This document shows positions 22,030 to 35,039 of a stretch of DNA of 64,000 nucleotides, piece by piece (the first letter of the stretch is position 1; every line of letters starts with the position of its first letter). Under the pieces are notes generated by a model. The model made no database searches and was not told the origin of the DNA. It saw nothing but the letters and a program-made list of their open reading frames with translations. Location: positions 33,201,844 through 33,265,843 of the forward strand of contig OX457052.1 in NCBI GenBank assembly GCA_949752735.1, given 5' to 3'. A program made the translations under genes and the position numbers. The DNA is from Lumbricus terrestris (lineage: Eukaryota > Annelida > Clitellata > Crassiclitellata > Lumbricidae).

Positions 22030-25000
22030 CAGGAAAACGTTGCTGGCGTTCGACATTGAATGCAGGCTGGTGCCATACCCGGTGGAGCTCACTCTGTTGA
22101 GACTGGTTCCATGGTTTGGAAGCAGTCGGGGTGCGATCTGTAACGATGTTGAGATGGAAATTCTACGCCGTTGGTTCACAATGTCTCCTACCAGTAATGA
22201 ATTCTTCCTATGCATTTGGATGGGGTTCATTGCTCTTTTCACCTATCCTATTTTCAAAATGGTTTCCCTCTCGTCAGTCCTGCTAATTGCTTATTTTCCC
22301 CACTAGAATGAGACTGTCTGCAAATGAGGTTACTTTAGCCTCCGACATTTAATTCACGTCTTTCTCTCACTGGTACAGACTCTCTGTGGTCTGTTGAAGT
22401 TGCATTTTCTTCTTGCATGTTGCTTCTCGCCATACACCTTTCGCCTCATCCGTCTGCCAACCGGAAATCACTATCTGGTTCCCCGTTCCACTTCCCTTTC
22501 GTTAAGGTGAATGGTAGATTGTCATGAGTCATGGTTGTGAGTAGGTGCCTGCTGGTGGAGTGTGATGAGTCTTGCTCCTAGTTGAAGAGGCTCCTTTTTG
22601 GTGGATTGGCACTGGCTAGGTCGGCGCGTGGATCAGGTTTTAGCATGTCCAGATTTCTTTTGTTCCAGCATACAGATAATGAGAGACAGTGGAACGTGGA
22701 CCAATGAGAGTGTGTGTGTGACGCTGTTTGCAAGGTCTTCACACTTGTTTCGTAGTTGGTCTTCTACATCAGGCTTTTGAGGAGCGTGTCAAAGGTGCAG
22801 CGCCTTTTGTTGACTGGCTCGAGTTGAGAGAAAGCCCTGAAAGAGTTGTTAGATTGCAAACACACCATGAAAGAATGTTTTCCATTCGTATTTTTCAATC
22901 TGCTGCAGCATTGAGAAGTTTTGAGTGCTCAGCGCTGCGTAGTAAGTTTACGAAGCATTTCTGAATCTTCTGGTGCGTGGCTCAGCTCACGGACCCTGCT
23001 GTAGCTAGCTGGGTGTTGTTTTATTCAAGTTTTGCACTATTTAAAACCAGGGGACCTAGAGTTGCTGTTACTGACGATCGTTCTGTGAGCAGTATCAATT
23101 TATTTGTTAGTTTTGTCTGACTTGGCGTGTTCACTGTGGTTTACTGAGAGCCCAAGTTTCGCATCGAGTGTTTTCGGTTTGTGTAGTACTAGTAGTGGAT
23201 CTGTTTAAGCTTGGCACGATGGCCAAACGGTTAATACGTTGGCTTTTCACTTCTACCACATGGATTCAAATCCGATGCCCATCATGTTGAAACAGCATAG
23301 GCTATGTATCATATTGTTGAGCTGTTCGTAGCGTCGAAAGCCATTGTCTGCGAGTGCCTACAAATTTCTAAAAGCACACGATGCTAGAGAACATTTTTCC
23401 TTTTGGTTGGAACACTTTGGGAATTCCCAGGCGTTATTTATAGCGTCTAGGTGTTTTCGGCGTCAAAATTATAGGACCTCTGGGAAATTCGGGGTCACGT
23501 AACTGGGACGAGGATTAGGCCGTCTTTCCACACCAACCGTTTTTCAGCGGTGAGGGACAGTGTATTCACCTATGACAAAATTTAAATTATCTGTTTGATC
23601 TATTATTATAACATTAGCGTTGAATTTTTCAGTGCAGTCAGTTTTTGCTGACGTCAACCATTCCAGATCTGATGTCTTGGAGGAAGTCATTTTAATCTCA
23701 GCCATGGTTTATACAACACTTTTGATTGCTTCTCATGTTTGTTCATTGCCAGTGATTGTTCCATTGGTAGTAAAATAGTTATCAGTTTTCTTTGGTGCAT
23801 ATAAGAAAGGAATGACAATAGACCCTCATACGTAGTTTAGGTTGCAGATACTGTTGCAAATGTAAAAGTAGTTATAATGACTGCAGCTGTAGTAGGTTGC
23901 GCAAGAATAAATACTGAGTTTATTAGCGATAAATTAGTCAGAGGGTGCATAAATCGAGCATCTTAATTCCTTGTAGTATGGCCATCATCCTTGCTTTAGC
24001 ACCGTGTCATTCCCTTATCCCAAGATGTCTGAACGCAACTACCATTCCAATACAATATTATCCCGAGTCGATCGGTTTCAAAGCCTGCCTATCGAAAGAG
24101 TTACTTTGACATCTCTGAATTGATAATTTCTTCTGTTTTGTTGATTTAATTTTTTGTTTTGTTTGATTACTGTTGGTTTTAAGTCTGCAGCATAGTATTT
24201 CTGTTTTATTACCGTGTGACCCGTTTCCCTTTCGTTCGATTTCCCAACTTGTAGAAAGTTTGGGAATGTAATCTTACTACCCGTTGTATTTCTAGACAGC
24301 TCGTTTTTCAGATGTAACGTTTTCCAGATGTAAACTTTACCAAAGCGAATTTATGGGGCCACAGTGGTGTTGTCTATCAGATTTACTTTCATATTGCTGG
24401 TGTCTTTAGTATTTATTTAAATTATTTTCTACGTTTATAAGTTATTCACGGCGGTATTCAGCAGTAATAAAAATAGTGAGATTTTATCATCATCGGCTAT
24501 TTTGACTTTCATGCTAATGGCAGTAGTGCCTGGAAGCTGAAGGCGTCTTTCGCAAATAATCCAATAATTAATCCAACGCTAGTACCGTATTATGGCATTT
24601 ATTTTGCGTACTCTTGACCTGTGCAGGAATTTGCTTGCGAATTACATTGTTGAAAATTTGACTGCTGTCCAGTGTACAAATCTGACTTGTACATGTAAAA
24701 GTCAAGGTTGTTTGTTAGTTGTTTTCTCTCTGCTTAGACAATGTTTGCTATGTTTGTAGTGTTTTTAGGTTGTTTCAATGCTGGAGCATAGCAAATTCAT
24801 CTTTTCGGTTTTAGTCAATTGTCAATGTTTTAAGAAATTTGAATATGATTGCATTGTACAGAAATTCGACAGTTCTGGGTGGCTAGGCTTTCGACCCACT
24901 AAGCGAGTTAATGAACATCTGCGCTGATACTTCTCAGCAAATCTGGGCTGTACAGTTTAGTTTCATTTGTCTATTTATGAAAATATTTATTTGTTATACT

Positions 25001-25070
25001 TGCAGAATTATTGGCTTTTGAAAGAGGACATGAGGAGGATGAACAGTAGGTCAGCTGTAGCAAATATGTT
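22030..25070. other. No gene seen: region downstream of the RGS gene
   Basis: Ordinary AT-rich sequence without convincing coding frames. It contains the tRNA-like fragment at 23212-23300. Part may be RGS 3' UTR, since no clear polyadenylation site could be chosen. Confidence 0.5.
23212..23300 (+). repeat. tRNA-like SINE head fragment
   Basis: GATGGCCAAACGGTTAATAC (A-box-like) and GGATTCAAATCCGATGCCC (B-box-like) at tRNA spacing. No acceptor stem and no recognised body. Confidence 0.4.
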
Positions 25071-25099
25071 CCAAATTATTTAGATCCGGTTTGAGTCTC

Positions 25100-25165
25100 C
25101 ATTGAAGAAGTTACTGTGCAGGGAATCTCAGCAAGTCCTTCACTCGCAAAATTGTGCTCACCATC
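25100..25165 (+). repeat. SINE family 1 fragment
   Basis: AGCAAGTCCTTCACTCGCAA and TTGTGCTCA match the central body of the family 1 SINE. Very short. Confidence 0.35.
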
Positions 25166-26109
25166 ATATTCTCTTATAGATGTCAGGGAAATACTGACGT
25201 TAATTACGAGTAATAATTTTATTGGATTAATGAGAACTTCATTGAACAGTAAAACATAACATGAGGTCAGTTTTAAGTTGCTCAGTCTGTGTCTGGAGCA
25301 GCTGAAGATTACCCAAGAATACCTAATAGCCTCTTCCATGAAGGTTAAACAAGAATACCTAATATCCCCATCCATGCAGATTAACCAAGAAGTATGAATA
25401 TGGTGAACAGAACCAACGTCTGTGAGTTTGTCAGATGCATACAAATACGTGCATTTTGCATCAACTGGCATTGTGTTACGACGACACTAGTCTTATCTGT
25501 AGCCTTTATGTTGACCTTTTATGTGTTTTTAATTGTAATTTTCTACCCAACAAAACCAGGGCAACTTGAATTACAGCTTGGACTTGGTGGCTTTGGTGTG
25601 TAAAATTTGGAAATAGCTTTCACAAGCAGAGTACTTGAGCACATTTTGCGATCTAGTCTGTTATCTGAATTTGCATTTTACGACTCTTTTATCAGTGATG
25701 ATGATGATTATAATAATAATAATAATAATAACCTGGTCAATTTCAAATGTACTTTTGCCTCACACCCAGAAGATTAGGCCTGATCCACCTGATGTTTATT
25801 CCAGAAATAATAATGATCTCTAAGTCCCTCGAGGAATGAAGAAGTACCTCAGGGCAGAAAAATAATAATGATCACTTTTTACTCATGACAATTTATTTTT
25901 CGAAATTTTGAGGAAATTCTTGCTACCTTGGGAAAAAAAAGAAAATAATATTACTAACTGGAAGTAGTGGAGGAACTGCAATTCTTCTTTGGCGGTGCTT
26001 ATCCGTTTCCATCCCACATGTTGCATTTTTTGTGGGACATGGTGGTCGATCGGTCGAGAATCCATCATGTAACATGGAGCGTATGGTTTCAACCGTCTCC
26101 CCCTTGGAC

Positions 26110-26441
26110 CAGTGGTTCCCAACCCGTGGCCTGTGTGGCCTTTTGTCCTGCAGGGTCTAAAAAATGGCCCTCATCTCAAAGAATTTTTTAAATATGAAAA
26201 ATTGACAATTTGGACAGGATAGAACACATAATTATTTTCTATTAAAAATTATTGTTTTTAAAGACTAAAAATAGAGCATCAAACCTTCTATTTTGATTCA
26301 ATTATAACAATTTTTTAGGCTTTTAGTTAATTGAATTTTAGTCTTGTGTCCCTCTTATGTCCTTCAACTAAGAAAAATGACCTTCGTGTCCTTCAACTTA
26401 GAAAAAGTGGCCCTAAAGTCAAAAACGGTTGGGAACCACTG
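26110..26441. mobile_element. hAT-like MITE, 332 bp
   Basis: Inverted ends CAGTGGTTCCCAACC and (right) GGTTGGGAACCACTG, the classic hAT terminus seen in many animals. Flanks CCTTGGAC and CCTTAGAC match at 7 of 8. Confidence 0.88.
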
Positions 26442-26824
26442 CCTTAGACCGTTACTATTATGGTACCTTGAGTAAGTCATGGATCGACAATTGGTTGTTA
26501 CATTTATTGCAGTGCTTGCGTTTTGTTTTTGACGTGAAATGCGTGCGACAGTAGACCAGAGACAGGTTTTTAGTCCAATTTTGTTGACGAGTTGTTGAAG
26601 AAAATGCTTAAAAGTCAATTTGTGACGAAAGGTGATAATATAATCTCTTTAATATCTTGGTAGAGGTCACGTGTGCAGATATCGTTCACTGAATGTTTCA
26701 TAAATTTGTCGTCTATTCGAGAACCAGAAACGATGCAGGTTGTCACACATCATATGTTTTTGCGGTTGCTTGGTCTGGTATTGTTTTTTGTTTTATAATT
26801 GGAAATGTTGCATGAATTAATTGA

Positions 26825-27065
26825 TTACTTAATTGAACATGTTAATAGGACATGCTTTATGTTAAGTGAACTTAATAGGACATGTTGCATGTTAATTGAA
26901 CATGTGACATGTTAAATTGTTAATAGGACATGTTAGTGAACATAATAGGACATGTTGCATGTTAGTTGAACATGCGACATGTTAAATTGTTAATAGGACA
27001 TGTTTTATTTATGTTAAGTGAACATAATAGGACATGTTGCATGTGAATTGAACATGTTACATGTA
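26825..27065. repeat. Tandem repeat with AATAGGACATGTT units
   Basis: Repeats of GTTAATAGGACATGTTGCAT and TTGAACATGTGACATGTTAA, several decayed copies of a composite unit. Confidence 0.85.
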
Positions 27066-27185
27066 CCTTTTGATTGAACATTTTCTGTGTCAGATACGAT
27101 AGACGGTTGGTGATATTGGTTCAATATTGCAATGGTCTCAAGTTTAATGCTTGTAATTTTTGCACATTTGGCAAAATCATGCAAG

Positions 27186-27300
27186 GACTGAATAGAGTGT
27201 TTGACCCGTAATGCGGGGAGTACTGGTTTGAGCGCCCACCTTAGAAACCCTGTGCAGTGACCTTGAGCAAGTCATTCTCTTAACAGTTGCTCATCACCAA
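27186..27300 (+). repeat. SINE family 1 fragment
   Basis: GGTTTGAGCGCCCACC (B-box region) and GTGACCTTGAGCAAGTCATT, then TTGCTCATC. Decayed head, no tail. Confidence 0.5.
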
Positions 27301-27599
27301 TCTATCTTCTGTTCTATGGTCATGTTTGCATTTCTGAACTTTGGAAATTTAAGGAAAGTATCAGATGCAGTTGAGTTGTATGTTGCACTCGTCTGCTGTA
27401 TGTAGCAGGTTATTATTATTATTATTATTATTAAATAAATTTTTAACGTGTACAAGGTCACACTGAAATGTGAATCTGAGGTACGGATAGTAGTCGGCCG
27501 CCAGAGGAAGATGCAGTTAGAGATCCATATGCTTGAAAGCCAAGGAGAAGTAGTGAGTTTTGAGCCGCTTTTTGAAGGAAGGAAGTTATAAGGTTTTTG

Positions 27600-28660
27600 T
27601 CGGAGCGAAATGTGAAAGATCATGTGAACGATCATGTGGAAGCGTCTTACGTTCTTGACTTTATGTGAGATTTTTACCGATTGTATGTGAACTTGAGTTT
27701 TTCGTGATGAATCACGTGATGGGCTTTTTGTGACTGATATTGTCCGGCCATGTGTTTCTTACATAGGTTTTGATGTCAAATGTTTGTGACCGGTTCTTCT
27801 AGTTTAGGATTGTTTCGCACTGACTGTGTGGCAGGCTTGGTTACAGATTAGATGAAGGATCGTAGGAAGTAAATGTGTCAAGATCATGGGAAGTAAATGT
27901 GGAGATCATATGGAAAATCATGTGATGTAAATATATCAGATCATGTGAAGATCATGTGTGACTCAACTGACCCAAACCAGGCGTATGTTGCAATACACAC
28001 TTCTGACCAAAATGTGATAAAACTCAATTTTTTGGACAGAGAATGACAAGTAAATATTTTTAAACACATTAAAACAACAATTTTTGGTGAAAAAATCTTA
28101 TTTTTAATCATGTTTTGGATGATTTGAAGTAATTATTATTTTGAAAAATTCAATGACTTCCAGAAATTTTCCACTTTCCGCCATTAATGACCATATTCGT
28201 CATAAGGCTGGCATAACAAATAAAGCATGAGTTAAAAAACCAGACTTCCTTCTACCCTATAAGGTAATCTATTTATTTGTTGTGAATTTAATTCAATTCT
28301 GAACATGGTTGCTAAAGAATCATGCATTCAAAAGTTTTAGGAAACTTTAAATGCATTTTTATCAATCGTAATTGGAACAGTTGAACCATATTATAACTCA
28401 TAACTTTGGACAGGAACTTGATAGAACAATAAAGTTTATGTCATTGTAAAGAAGAGACTTTATTCTTTTTCAATATATATGACACTCAAATTGTGCAAAT
28501 GCTAATTAAGCCTGGTTTTGGTTAGATGGGTCACATATGGAAGATAATATGAAATAATGTGTCCGATCATGTGAAGTTCATTGGAAGTAAATGTGTCAGA
28601 TCATGTGTTAGATCATGTGTCAGATCATATGGAGGATCATGTGAAGCAATGTATCAGATC
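27600..28660. repeat. GATCATGTG-rich tract, interrupted by an inverted-repeat element
   Basis: GATCATGTGAA and TCAGATCATGTG words recur at 27610-27960 and resume at 28560-28660 on the far side of the element at 27958-28534. Confidence 0.75.
27958..28534. mobile_element. Inverted-repeat DNA element, about 577 bp
   Basis: Left end GTGACTCAACTGACCCAAAC then CAGGC; complement of the right end GTGACCCATCTAACCAAAAC then CAGGC; about 21 of 25 bases match. The element interrupts a GATCATGTG-rich tract that resumes after it. No target duplication is clear, so the superfamily is unassigned. Confidence 0.6.
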
Positions 28661-31340
28661 CTGTTTGGCAGCATCCTACTTAGGACGTCGTATCCCAGAG
28701 AGCAAGCGCCTTCAATTGTCGAAGCATTGCTGAAGAAATAACTGATTTAACTTTAGCAAATAAATGATTTGAAAGTTTTGAGGACAGAAGTGTCATCTAT
28801 CTGTTTTGCGCATTGGTCTGAGTTTGCCGCGATGTTTTCTTTCTTTTTCGAACGAAAGCAGGAGTTTTTCATGTTCTAGATTGGTCTGGCACTGGCAGTA
28901 CTCTCGTTAGGTCTTTTAATGATATTGTTGAGACAGAGTTTGTTTTTCTTTGTTCTTCGTAAATCGTAGAGTAATCTTTCTGTAGTTTACCATGGCAGTT
29001 CATCGTTGGTTTGTTTAGTACAGCAAAGCATGACTCAGTGTAGGTGATCGAGTGGAGACGTATTGAGAGAGAATTTGATTTGACTGAGAGGAGGATTCCA
29101 CTTGACTGAGATGAGAATTATAGTTGAGAGAATTTGATTTGTCTGAGAATAGAATTCCGCTTTATAGGGTGATTACATTACAGTGGAATTTGTTCTGTCT
29201 TATTTGATAGAGCAAAAGAATTTTGTGATGTTGCTAGGAGCATTTATGGAGAACTTACGATGTATCTCAAATATCTTGTTACTGATTCCAATTACATGGT
29301 TTGCTCTGGCCATCTGGGAAAGTTCCAAAGCGACTAGAAGCAGCAGGGCAGAGAGATAGGCTGAGAGAAAGATAAACATGGACAGACATACAGGCAAAGA
29401 GCAGGACTCACAGAGGGCTCACACATCTCTCGCGGTTACAGTACTACTGAAAACTGATCAGCAAATGATCGAAAATACAGGCGTGCTTATTTTAATTTTT
29501 TAAATTCTGTAGTCTGTTCGACTGTTTTCCATTCTTCTGGAGTATTATTTCTTTCTTGTCAGCAGTGCCAGCCAGTTCTCTTTGAATTTACAGGCAGGTT
29601 GCAGCTAAAATCCTCCATGACAAAATACACGTCTCCATTTCTACTTGTCCTTCCATTAGTTGGCCTTGGAGCAAAATGCAGTTAGCCTTTGAGCAAAACG
29701 GAGTTGATCTTTGAGCAAAACTAAGTTGACCTTTGAGCAAAACGGAGTTGACGTTTGAGCAAAACAGAGTTGGCCTTTGAGCAAAAACGGAGATGGCCTT
29801 ATGACCAAAACATAGTTGGCCTTTGAGCAAAACGTGAGCAGTTCGTTTGGAAACTAACATTGAATTCATTTGGTAAACGTGTCCAGAACTTCCGTACTTT
29901 CAAACTCTTCTGACCATTGTTCTCATGAGAATCTCTCTGTGAATCGAGAAAAGAATGCTGCTGATACATTTCAAAGGATGCTCTTCATTTTTGTTGAGCT
30001 GTCTTTCTTTCCGCGCACTGCTTAGTCACCCGATACTGCTCGTAGAAAGATTGGAGATCTCGCCCTGCAGTGCGTGCAAGCTGCTTAATTAACTACCTGT
30101 TCCATAAATATTTATTTAGAAAGACGGCCTGTAAATATATGCAAAAACTAGAGAATCCGTGAACCGGGTTTCCTTCGAATGCAGTTGTGCGAGCTAGGGA
30201 AGTTTCCGTGCAGGGCAGTCCAAATACTCAACTGCATGTATCGTGCATACGAATGCATATATATATTATACTAATTATATAAATGGATAGATAATTACAT
30301 ATATATATGTGTGTATAGAATTATGTATTGGCTGTTTGTATTTTAAACTATATTGCTGTCGCCGTGGTTTGCTTGTATTCCTTTTTTATTGGCCAATTTT
30401 TATGACTTTTATTTGACTTGGTTTAAAGTTTTGATGTTGTAGAGAAGTAGTGTTGCTGTTCTAGTACCAACGTGGCTTACGTCAAATTACGTCTCTTGTC
30501 TTTGTACAGAACATGTTAGACATCATACATATTAATATACGTAGATCCTGATCGGTAGAAGTACTTAATATTCTCGTCATTATTTAGATTGTTAATTTAT
30601 TACTGAAAATATTATTATTACTACGATTATTGATATTATTATTATATTTATTAGGTCTGGTAGATTTTGCAGATTTTGTGGGGTTTTGTGTTATATGGCT
30701 GTTGTTTATACTCTGCATAATATGAAATAATTATTTATTAAGATGAATTGTTTCTTCAATTTCTTCATAGCTTTACCTTTTACGCCATGGGCTACTAGCT
30801 CAAGATTATTTACCGTATGCTACTCATTCAAGCAATTTACAATACTTCTCCAACATGTATGCAGGCTATCTCCTAACTACATTTCCTCCACCATGGTCTA
30901 TGACCTCAGTATCCTGTGAATCAGAATCAGAGTGTGGCCGATTTGGCATAATCTTGTTGATTTCCGGATCCTGGAAAAACTGGAAAGTCGTGAAATTAGA
31001 CTGCAAAAAATGTAAGACCTGGAAAAACAGGCATTTTCCAGAAAATAGCTGGGTCATGGAAAATAGAGACATATTTCTATTAATATGTTTAAATTCCGAA
31101 ATATTACAATTGATCAAACAATTAGAAAGTAGACCTAGGTCCTTTTTCATCTAACGTAAGTCTTAAAAGCAGGGCTTTTTCAGTGAGCCTTTCTACACAG
31201 AGCAGGCAGCTCTGAATGAATTTGTCCAGCTGTATGGGTCTACCTTACAAGCATTTTTGTCCAATTAAAAATAGTTAAATAATTACGTCCAATACAATAC
31301 AATACAACCACCATTTGAAGACACCCTACTTACAAAGCTC
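28660..31340. other. No gene seen
   Basis: Apart from the 24-bp tandem repeat at 29660-29845, nothing coding is recognisable. A stretch at 30965-31060 repeats CTGGAAAAACTGGAAA-like words and may be part of an unidentified repeat. Confidence 0.5.
29660..29845. repeat. Tandem repeat, about 24-bp unit
   Basis: Seven to eight copies of GGCCTTTGAGCAAAACGGAG with TT spacer; single-base variation between copies. Confidence 0.92.
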
Positions 31341-31387
31341 AAGTGCAGCGTGTGGTGGCACAAATGCACTTATATTGCAGAGCAATT

Positions 31388-31515
31388 GCGAGTGAAGGAC
31401 TTTTTGAAGGTCCCTACATTGTAACCGCCTCGGACAGGGGATTGAACCCCGTACCCTACGCATTACAGGCCGACTGCCCTAGTCAATCAGCAGCCACCGT
31501 GCTTTACCGTCGTTC
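31388..31515 (-). repeat. tRNA-derived SINE, family 1, reverse, 5' half
   Basis: Reverse complement shows GCACGGTGGCTGCTGATTGA, GGGGTTCAATCCCC, GTAGGGACCTT and AAGTCCTTCACTCGCAATTG. The 3' tail is absent. Confidence 0.65.
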
Positions 31516-31734
31516 GTTGTTCATTGTCATCCGATTTGGGATAATTTGCATGGAGGATGGGAAGGGAGAGAATGGGGGTTGTGCTGTGCAGTCCTGAATA
31601 TGTCCCAAAGCCCTGCTTAATAATCAAAACAAAGCCATGGAAAGTTGTTTTATTAACCTTGTGGCACCCTTGATACATGCATGTACGTATGCAATGCATG
31701 TGTTCATATGTCTATGCAACTGTATGTATGTATG

Positions 31735-31879
31735 CAGGGTGAGAATTGCCGGGGGGGTTGGGGGGTTTCGATCCCCCAGTCTTTCTTAGAGCCCCATGTT
31801 AAAGTATGATTTTTACACCCCAATTCCAAGTGGATAATGGTCCAACCCCCCCAGTTATTTTTCCACAATTCTCACACTG
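31735..31879. mobile_element. Small hAT-like MITE, 145 bp
   Basis: Inverted ends CAGGGTGAGAATTG and (complement) CAGTGTGAGAATTG. The flanking TATGTATG on both sides could be a target duplication, but the host tract is (TATG)n, so it is not decisive. A second copy in opposite orientation is at 53520-53667. Confidence 0.7.
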
Positions 31880-32070
31880 TATGTATGTATGTATTTATGT
31901 ATGCATGTATTTGCGCATGTACATGTATGTATGCATTATACGAGTGCATGTATGTATGTATATAAGTATTTGTGCTTGTATGTATGTATATATGTATGTA
32001 TCTATGTATGTATTTGTGCATGTATGTATGTATATATGAGTGTGTGTATGTATGTATGTATTTGTGTATG

Positions 32071-32104
<34 letters not shown>

Positions 32105-32342
32105 TGTATGTATGTATGTATGCATGTATGCATGTATGTATGTATGTATGTATGTATGTGTGTAGGCCTATGTATGTATGTATGTATGTATGTATGTATG
32201 TATGTATGTATGTATGTATGTATGTATATATGTATGTATCTATGTATGTATTTGTGCATGTATGTATGTATATATGAGTGTGTGTATGTATGTATTTGTG
32301 TATGTATATATGTGTGTATGTATTTGTGCATGTATGTATGGG
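31880..32342. repeat. (TATG)n microsatellite, 460 bp
   Basis: Long TATG array including two roughly 90-bp higher-order segments (TATCTATGTATGTATTTGTG ... TATATGAGTGTGTGTATG) at about 31995-32060 and 32237-32300. A second weaker tract lies at 32530-32760. Confidence 0.95.
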
Positions 32343-32764
32343 TGGCTGCATGTAAACTACATTCTAGTATGTTTTTGTGCCCTCTACAATTAAAATACTA
32401 TAAATCAACTATTGCCTTTTAAGTTTTTGTTTCAATTATTTTTTCTGTGCTTTCATTGGTGCACCTTTGTCCTGCACACATTTGTCAGCGCGCATTTGTC
32501 GGCACTGTAATTTTGTTGGGTCACCGTTACATCGTATGTATGTATAATTGTATATATGTATCTAAGTATTTATGTATGCATATAACAATATATTATGTTT
32601 GCATGTATGTTTATTTATGTATGTATTTGTGTATGTATGTAGCCTATGTCTATCTATGTATGCATGTATGTATGTATTTGTGTATGTATGAATGTCTATT
32701 AATGCATGCATGTATGTATTTGTGTATGCATGTATGTCTGTATTTATGAATGCATGTGACATGT

Positions 32765-34430
32765 GTACCAGAACACCTATAATAACATTCCTCAGAATGG
32801 CGCTAATACTCCGGACCTCTCGGAGGCGCTCCCATTCCAACTGTGGCGGCAAATACAAGCAAGACAATTGCATGCTTTCTTGACACCCTACTAGTTTTCT
32901 GTCACTTCTGCTGTTTCTCAGATCTTACAACAATCCGTCGCTTACTTATAGCTCCACTTTTTCGATAGATGAAACGAGGTTAACGAAATAACCTACATTA
33001 GCCTACACTGAAAAAAGGACACGCAAAAAACAGTAGTTCTGTTTACCAAGCTCTCTACACTCCAAAAAATTAATTACGAGAAAAGGAGCGGCCATGTGGA
33101 CGTGGAATAGGGAGGAGACAATCTACGGATAAAAGCCTAGTCGTTATTAAGAGGGTTGGCAAACGCCTACTCGAAATTGCGTGGGCCGAGGCACACCCTG
33201 TGTAGGCATAGCTTTGCCCACACATATAAACATAATGGTGAGTAATTTATGAAAACGCCCACACGGAACAGGGTGTGACTTGAGAGCAGAAGGTGAATCA
33301 TGAACGGCTTTAGAACAGAAGGTGAACAGCTTTGGAGGTTAGTTTATTTACTAGGCTTGAGAAAGAGTAAAAACTGGGGACTAATTAAGTGTGAGCCGTC
33401 TTGACTCACACGTCCTGCTCAGCCTGTTCCCACAGACACTCCATAGGCCGTATAGTTATAGTACTCTACTAGGTCTACCTTCATCCTCACAGCTTAGAAC
33501 TTCCGAGAAATCAGGGCTTCTATGAAGAAATTTCTAGAAGCCCCTTCACAAGCCCTTCTTTCCCTTCCCATCCTATATAATAAATTACTTCCAATCGGAT
33601 GACAATGACCTTAATTTTGCTATCTTCAACTGCACATGAGTGCTTCTACAACTGCACAAATCCATTTAGAACTGCACATTTTGCCAAGAAAAGCACATTA
33701 AAAAAGACCTGCTCTATGATCTGACTTGCACCGATTGGATTGAAGTTTCATAATTTACTTTAATCATTTCTTTCACTGGCAGCGACATGTCAGCAAGAGC
33801 ACAATAAAACGAATATAATATCATTGTCATCAACTGTAAGGAGTCAACACTGCAAAACAAGAAACGCGAATGAGCGTTACAAACGATCTGAACATCAAAT
33901 CGGTTATAAAGAGTGCCATAAACAATGCCAATGCAGCACAATGAACGGCTTACCAAGATGATTAGCTCGTGAATAAGCCTGCACTTGACTTACGAGTGGC
34001 GCTTTAAAGATGTGGCGATTATGACACTCAGAAAAATAGTCTTGAAAAGGGTTATCAGCGCTTTACTAAGTGTTTTGTTCAATGGCGTTTTGAAACATTT
34101 CTAGGGCATTAAACACAATCTTTCTTTCCATTCTTGGTCCATCCTACCCTCTGACTCCCCCCCCACCCCACTCAAAATCCTGCTGACAGTGTATTGACAC
34201 CCTTTGTTGTGACATACAGTCAGACATAACTGTGGCCTGTTGAGCAAATGTAACAAATAAAATTGTCTTGATAAAACTGAGCGGCACTCTTTCGAAACTT
34301 GATGAAAGTTGAACGTCGTTAGAAATTGACATGTCTAGTCGCACATGATAAGGGGTTGCCCAGATATTACATATGTACACAATGAGGGGAATCATAGGGT
34401 TTATGAGACCGCCAACGTGTGCGTATGGTG
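32765..34430. other. No gene seen
   Basis: Short words shared with other parts of the window (for example AACTGCACA near 33640) suggest old repeats; no coding, RNA gene or terminal repeats recognised. Confidence 0.45.
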
Positions 34431-34816
34431 GGGAGCAGGGGCGGATCCAGGGGGCAATCCGGCCATGGCCACCCCATTTAGAAATTTCTTTATTTTTTAC
34501 CAGCTCTTCTGGCTCGGAAAGTTGATGTGGCCCCCCATAAGTAGTCCAAATGTCTAATTATGATGCCCATGCTGTATTATCTTATAGTCATCCAATGGCA
34601 TTCATGACGTAAACAATAAAATTCTATTCAGATTGTTCAGAAGCAAACAGAAAACCATAACAGTTTAAAAACTTTAACCAGTAAATATGATGTTTTAAAA
34701 AACAAATAATAACCTTAGGTAAAATAAATGTCAAATAGATGACTTTAGCTAATAAAAATTTTGTAGAAGGGGTGGTTAAGAGAAGTTGAGTTGTACATAC
34801 GAATGGGGGAGGGAGT
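34430..34816 (+). repeat. Dispersed repeat copy 2, with nested MITE at its right
   Basis: Starts with GCAGGGGCGGATCCAGGGGG, a hAT-like terminus, and shares GTAAATATGATGTTTTAAAA and AGAGAAGTTGAGTTGTACAT with 13590-13750. The MITE at 34817 is inserted at its G-rich right part. No partner end was found. Confidence 0.5.
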
Positions 34817-35039
34817 CAGTGGCGGCACCAGGATTTCAGTTTCGGGGGGCTGAAGCCTCGCGGCGAAAATTTCACATTTTCATCCGTCAAAATTTCTGAC
34901 GACTTTTTTTTAGTCATCGACCGAAATCTCATGAAAATTTTTCATTTTCACCGCCAAAATATCTGACGACTTTTTTTAGGGGGGGCTGAGCCTCTTGTAG
35001 GGGGCTTAGCCCCCCAGCCCCTCCCTAGCGCCGCCACTG
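34817..35039. mobile_element. hAT-like MITE (CAGTGGCGGC family), 223 bp
   Basis: Starts CAGTGGCGGCACCAGGATTT and ends TAGCGCCGCCACTG. Flanks GAGGGAGT and GAGGGGGT match at 7 of 8. The interior repeats ATCCGTCAAAATTTCTGACG and TTAGTC words. It is inserted in the dispersed repeat that starts near 34550. Confidence 0.85.

Noticed and set aside
21523..22242. 239-codon minus-strand frame with repeated MPPLSSDAT
   Set aside because: Antisense translation of the GTGGCAT minisatellite and of the last RGS exon.
29660..29845. Regular repeats as a possible CRISPR array
   Set aside because: Units are directly tandem without unique spacers, and the DNA is eukaryotic.
31872..32422. Long Met-Tyr-Val-Cys and Ile-His-Thr frames up to 177 codons
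   Set aside because: Pure translations of the (TATG)n microsatellite.
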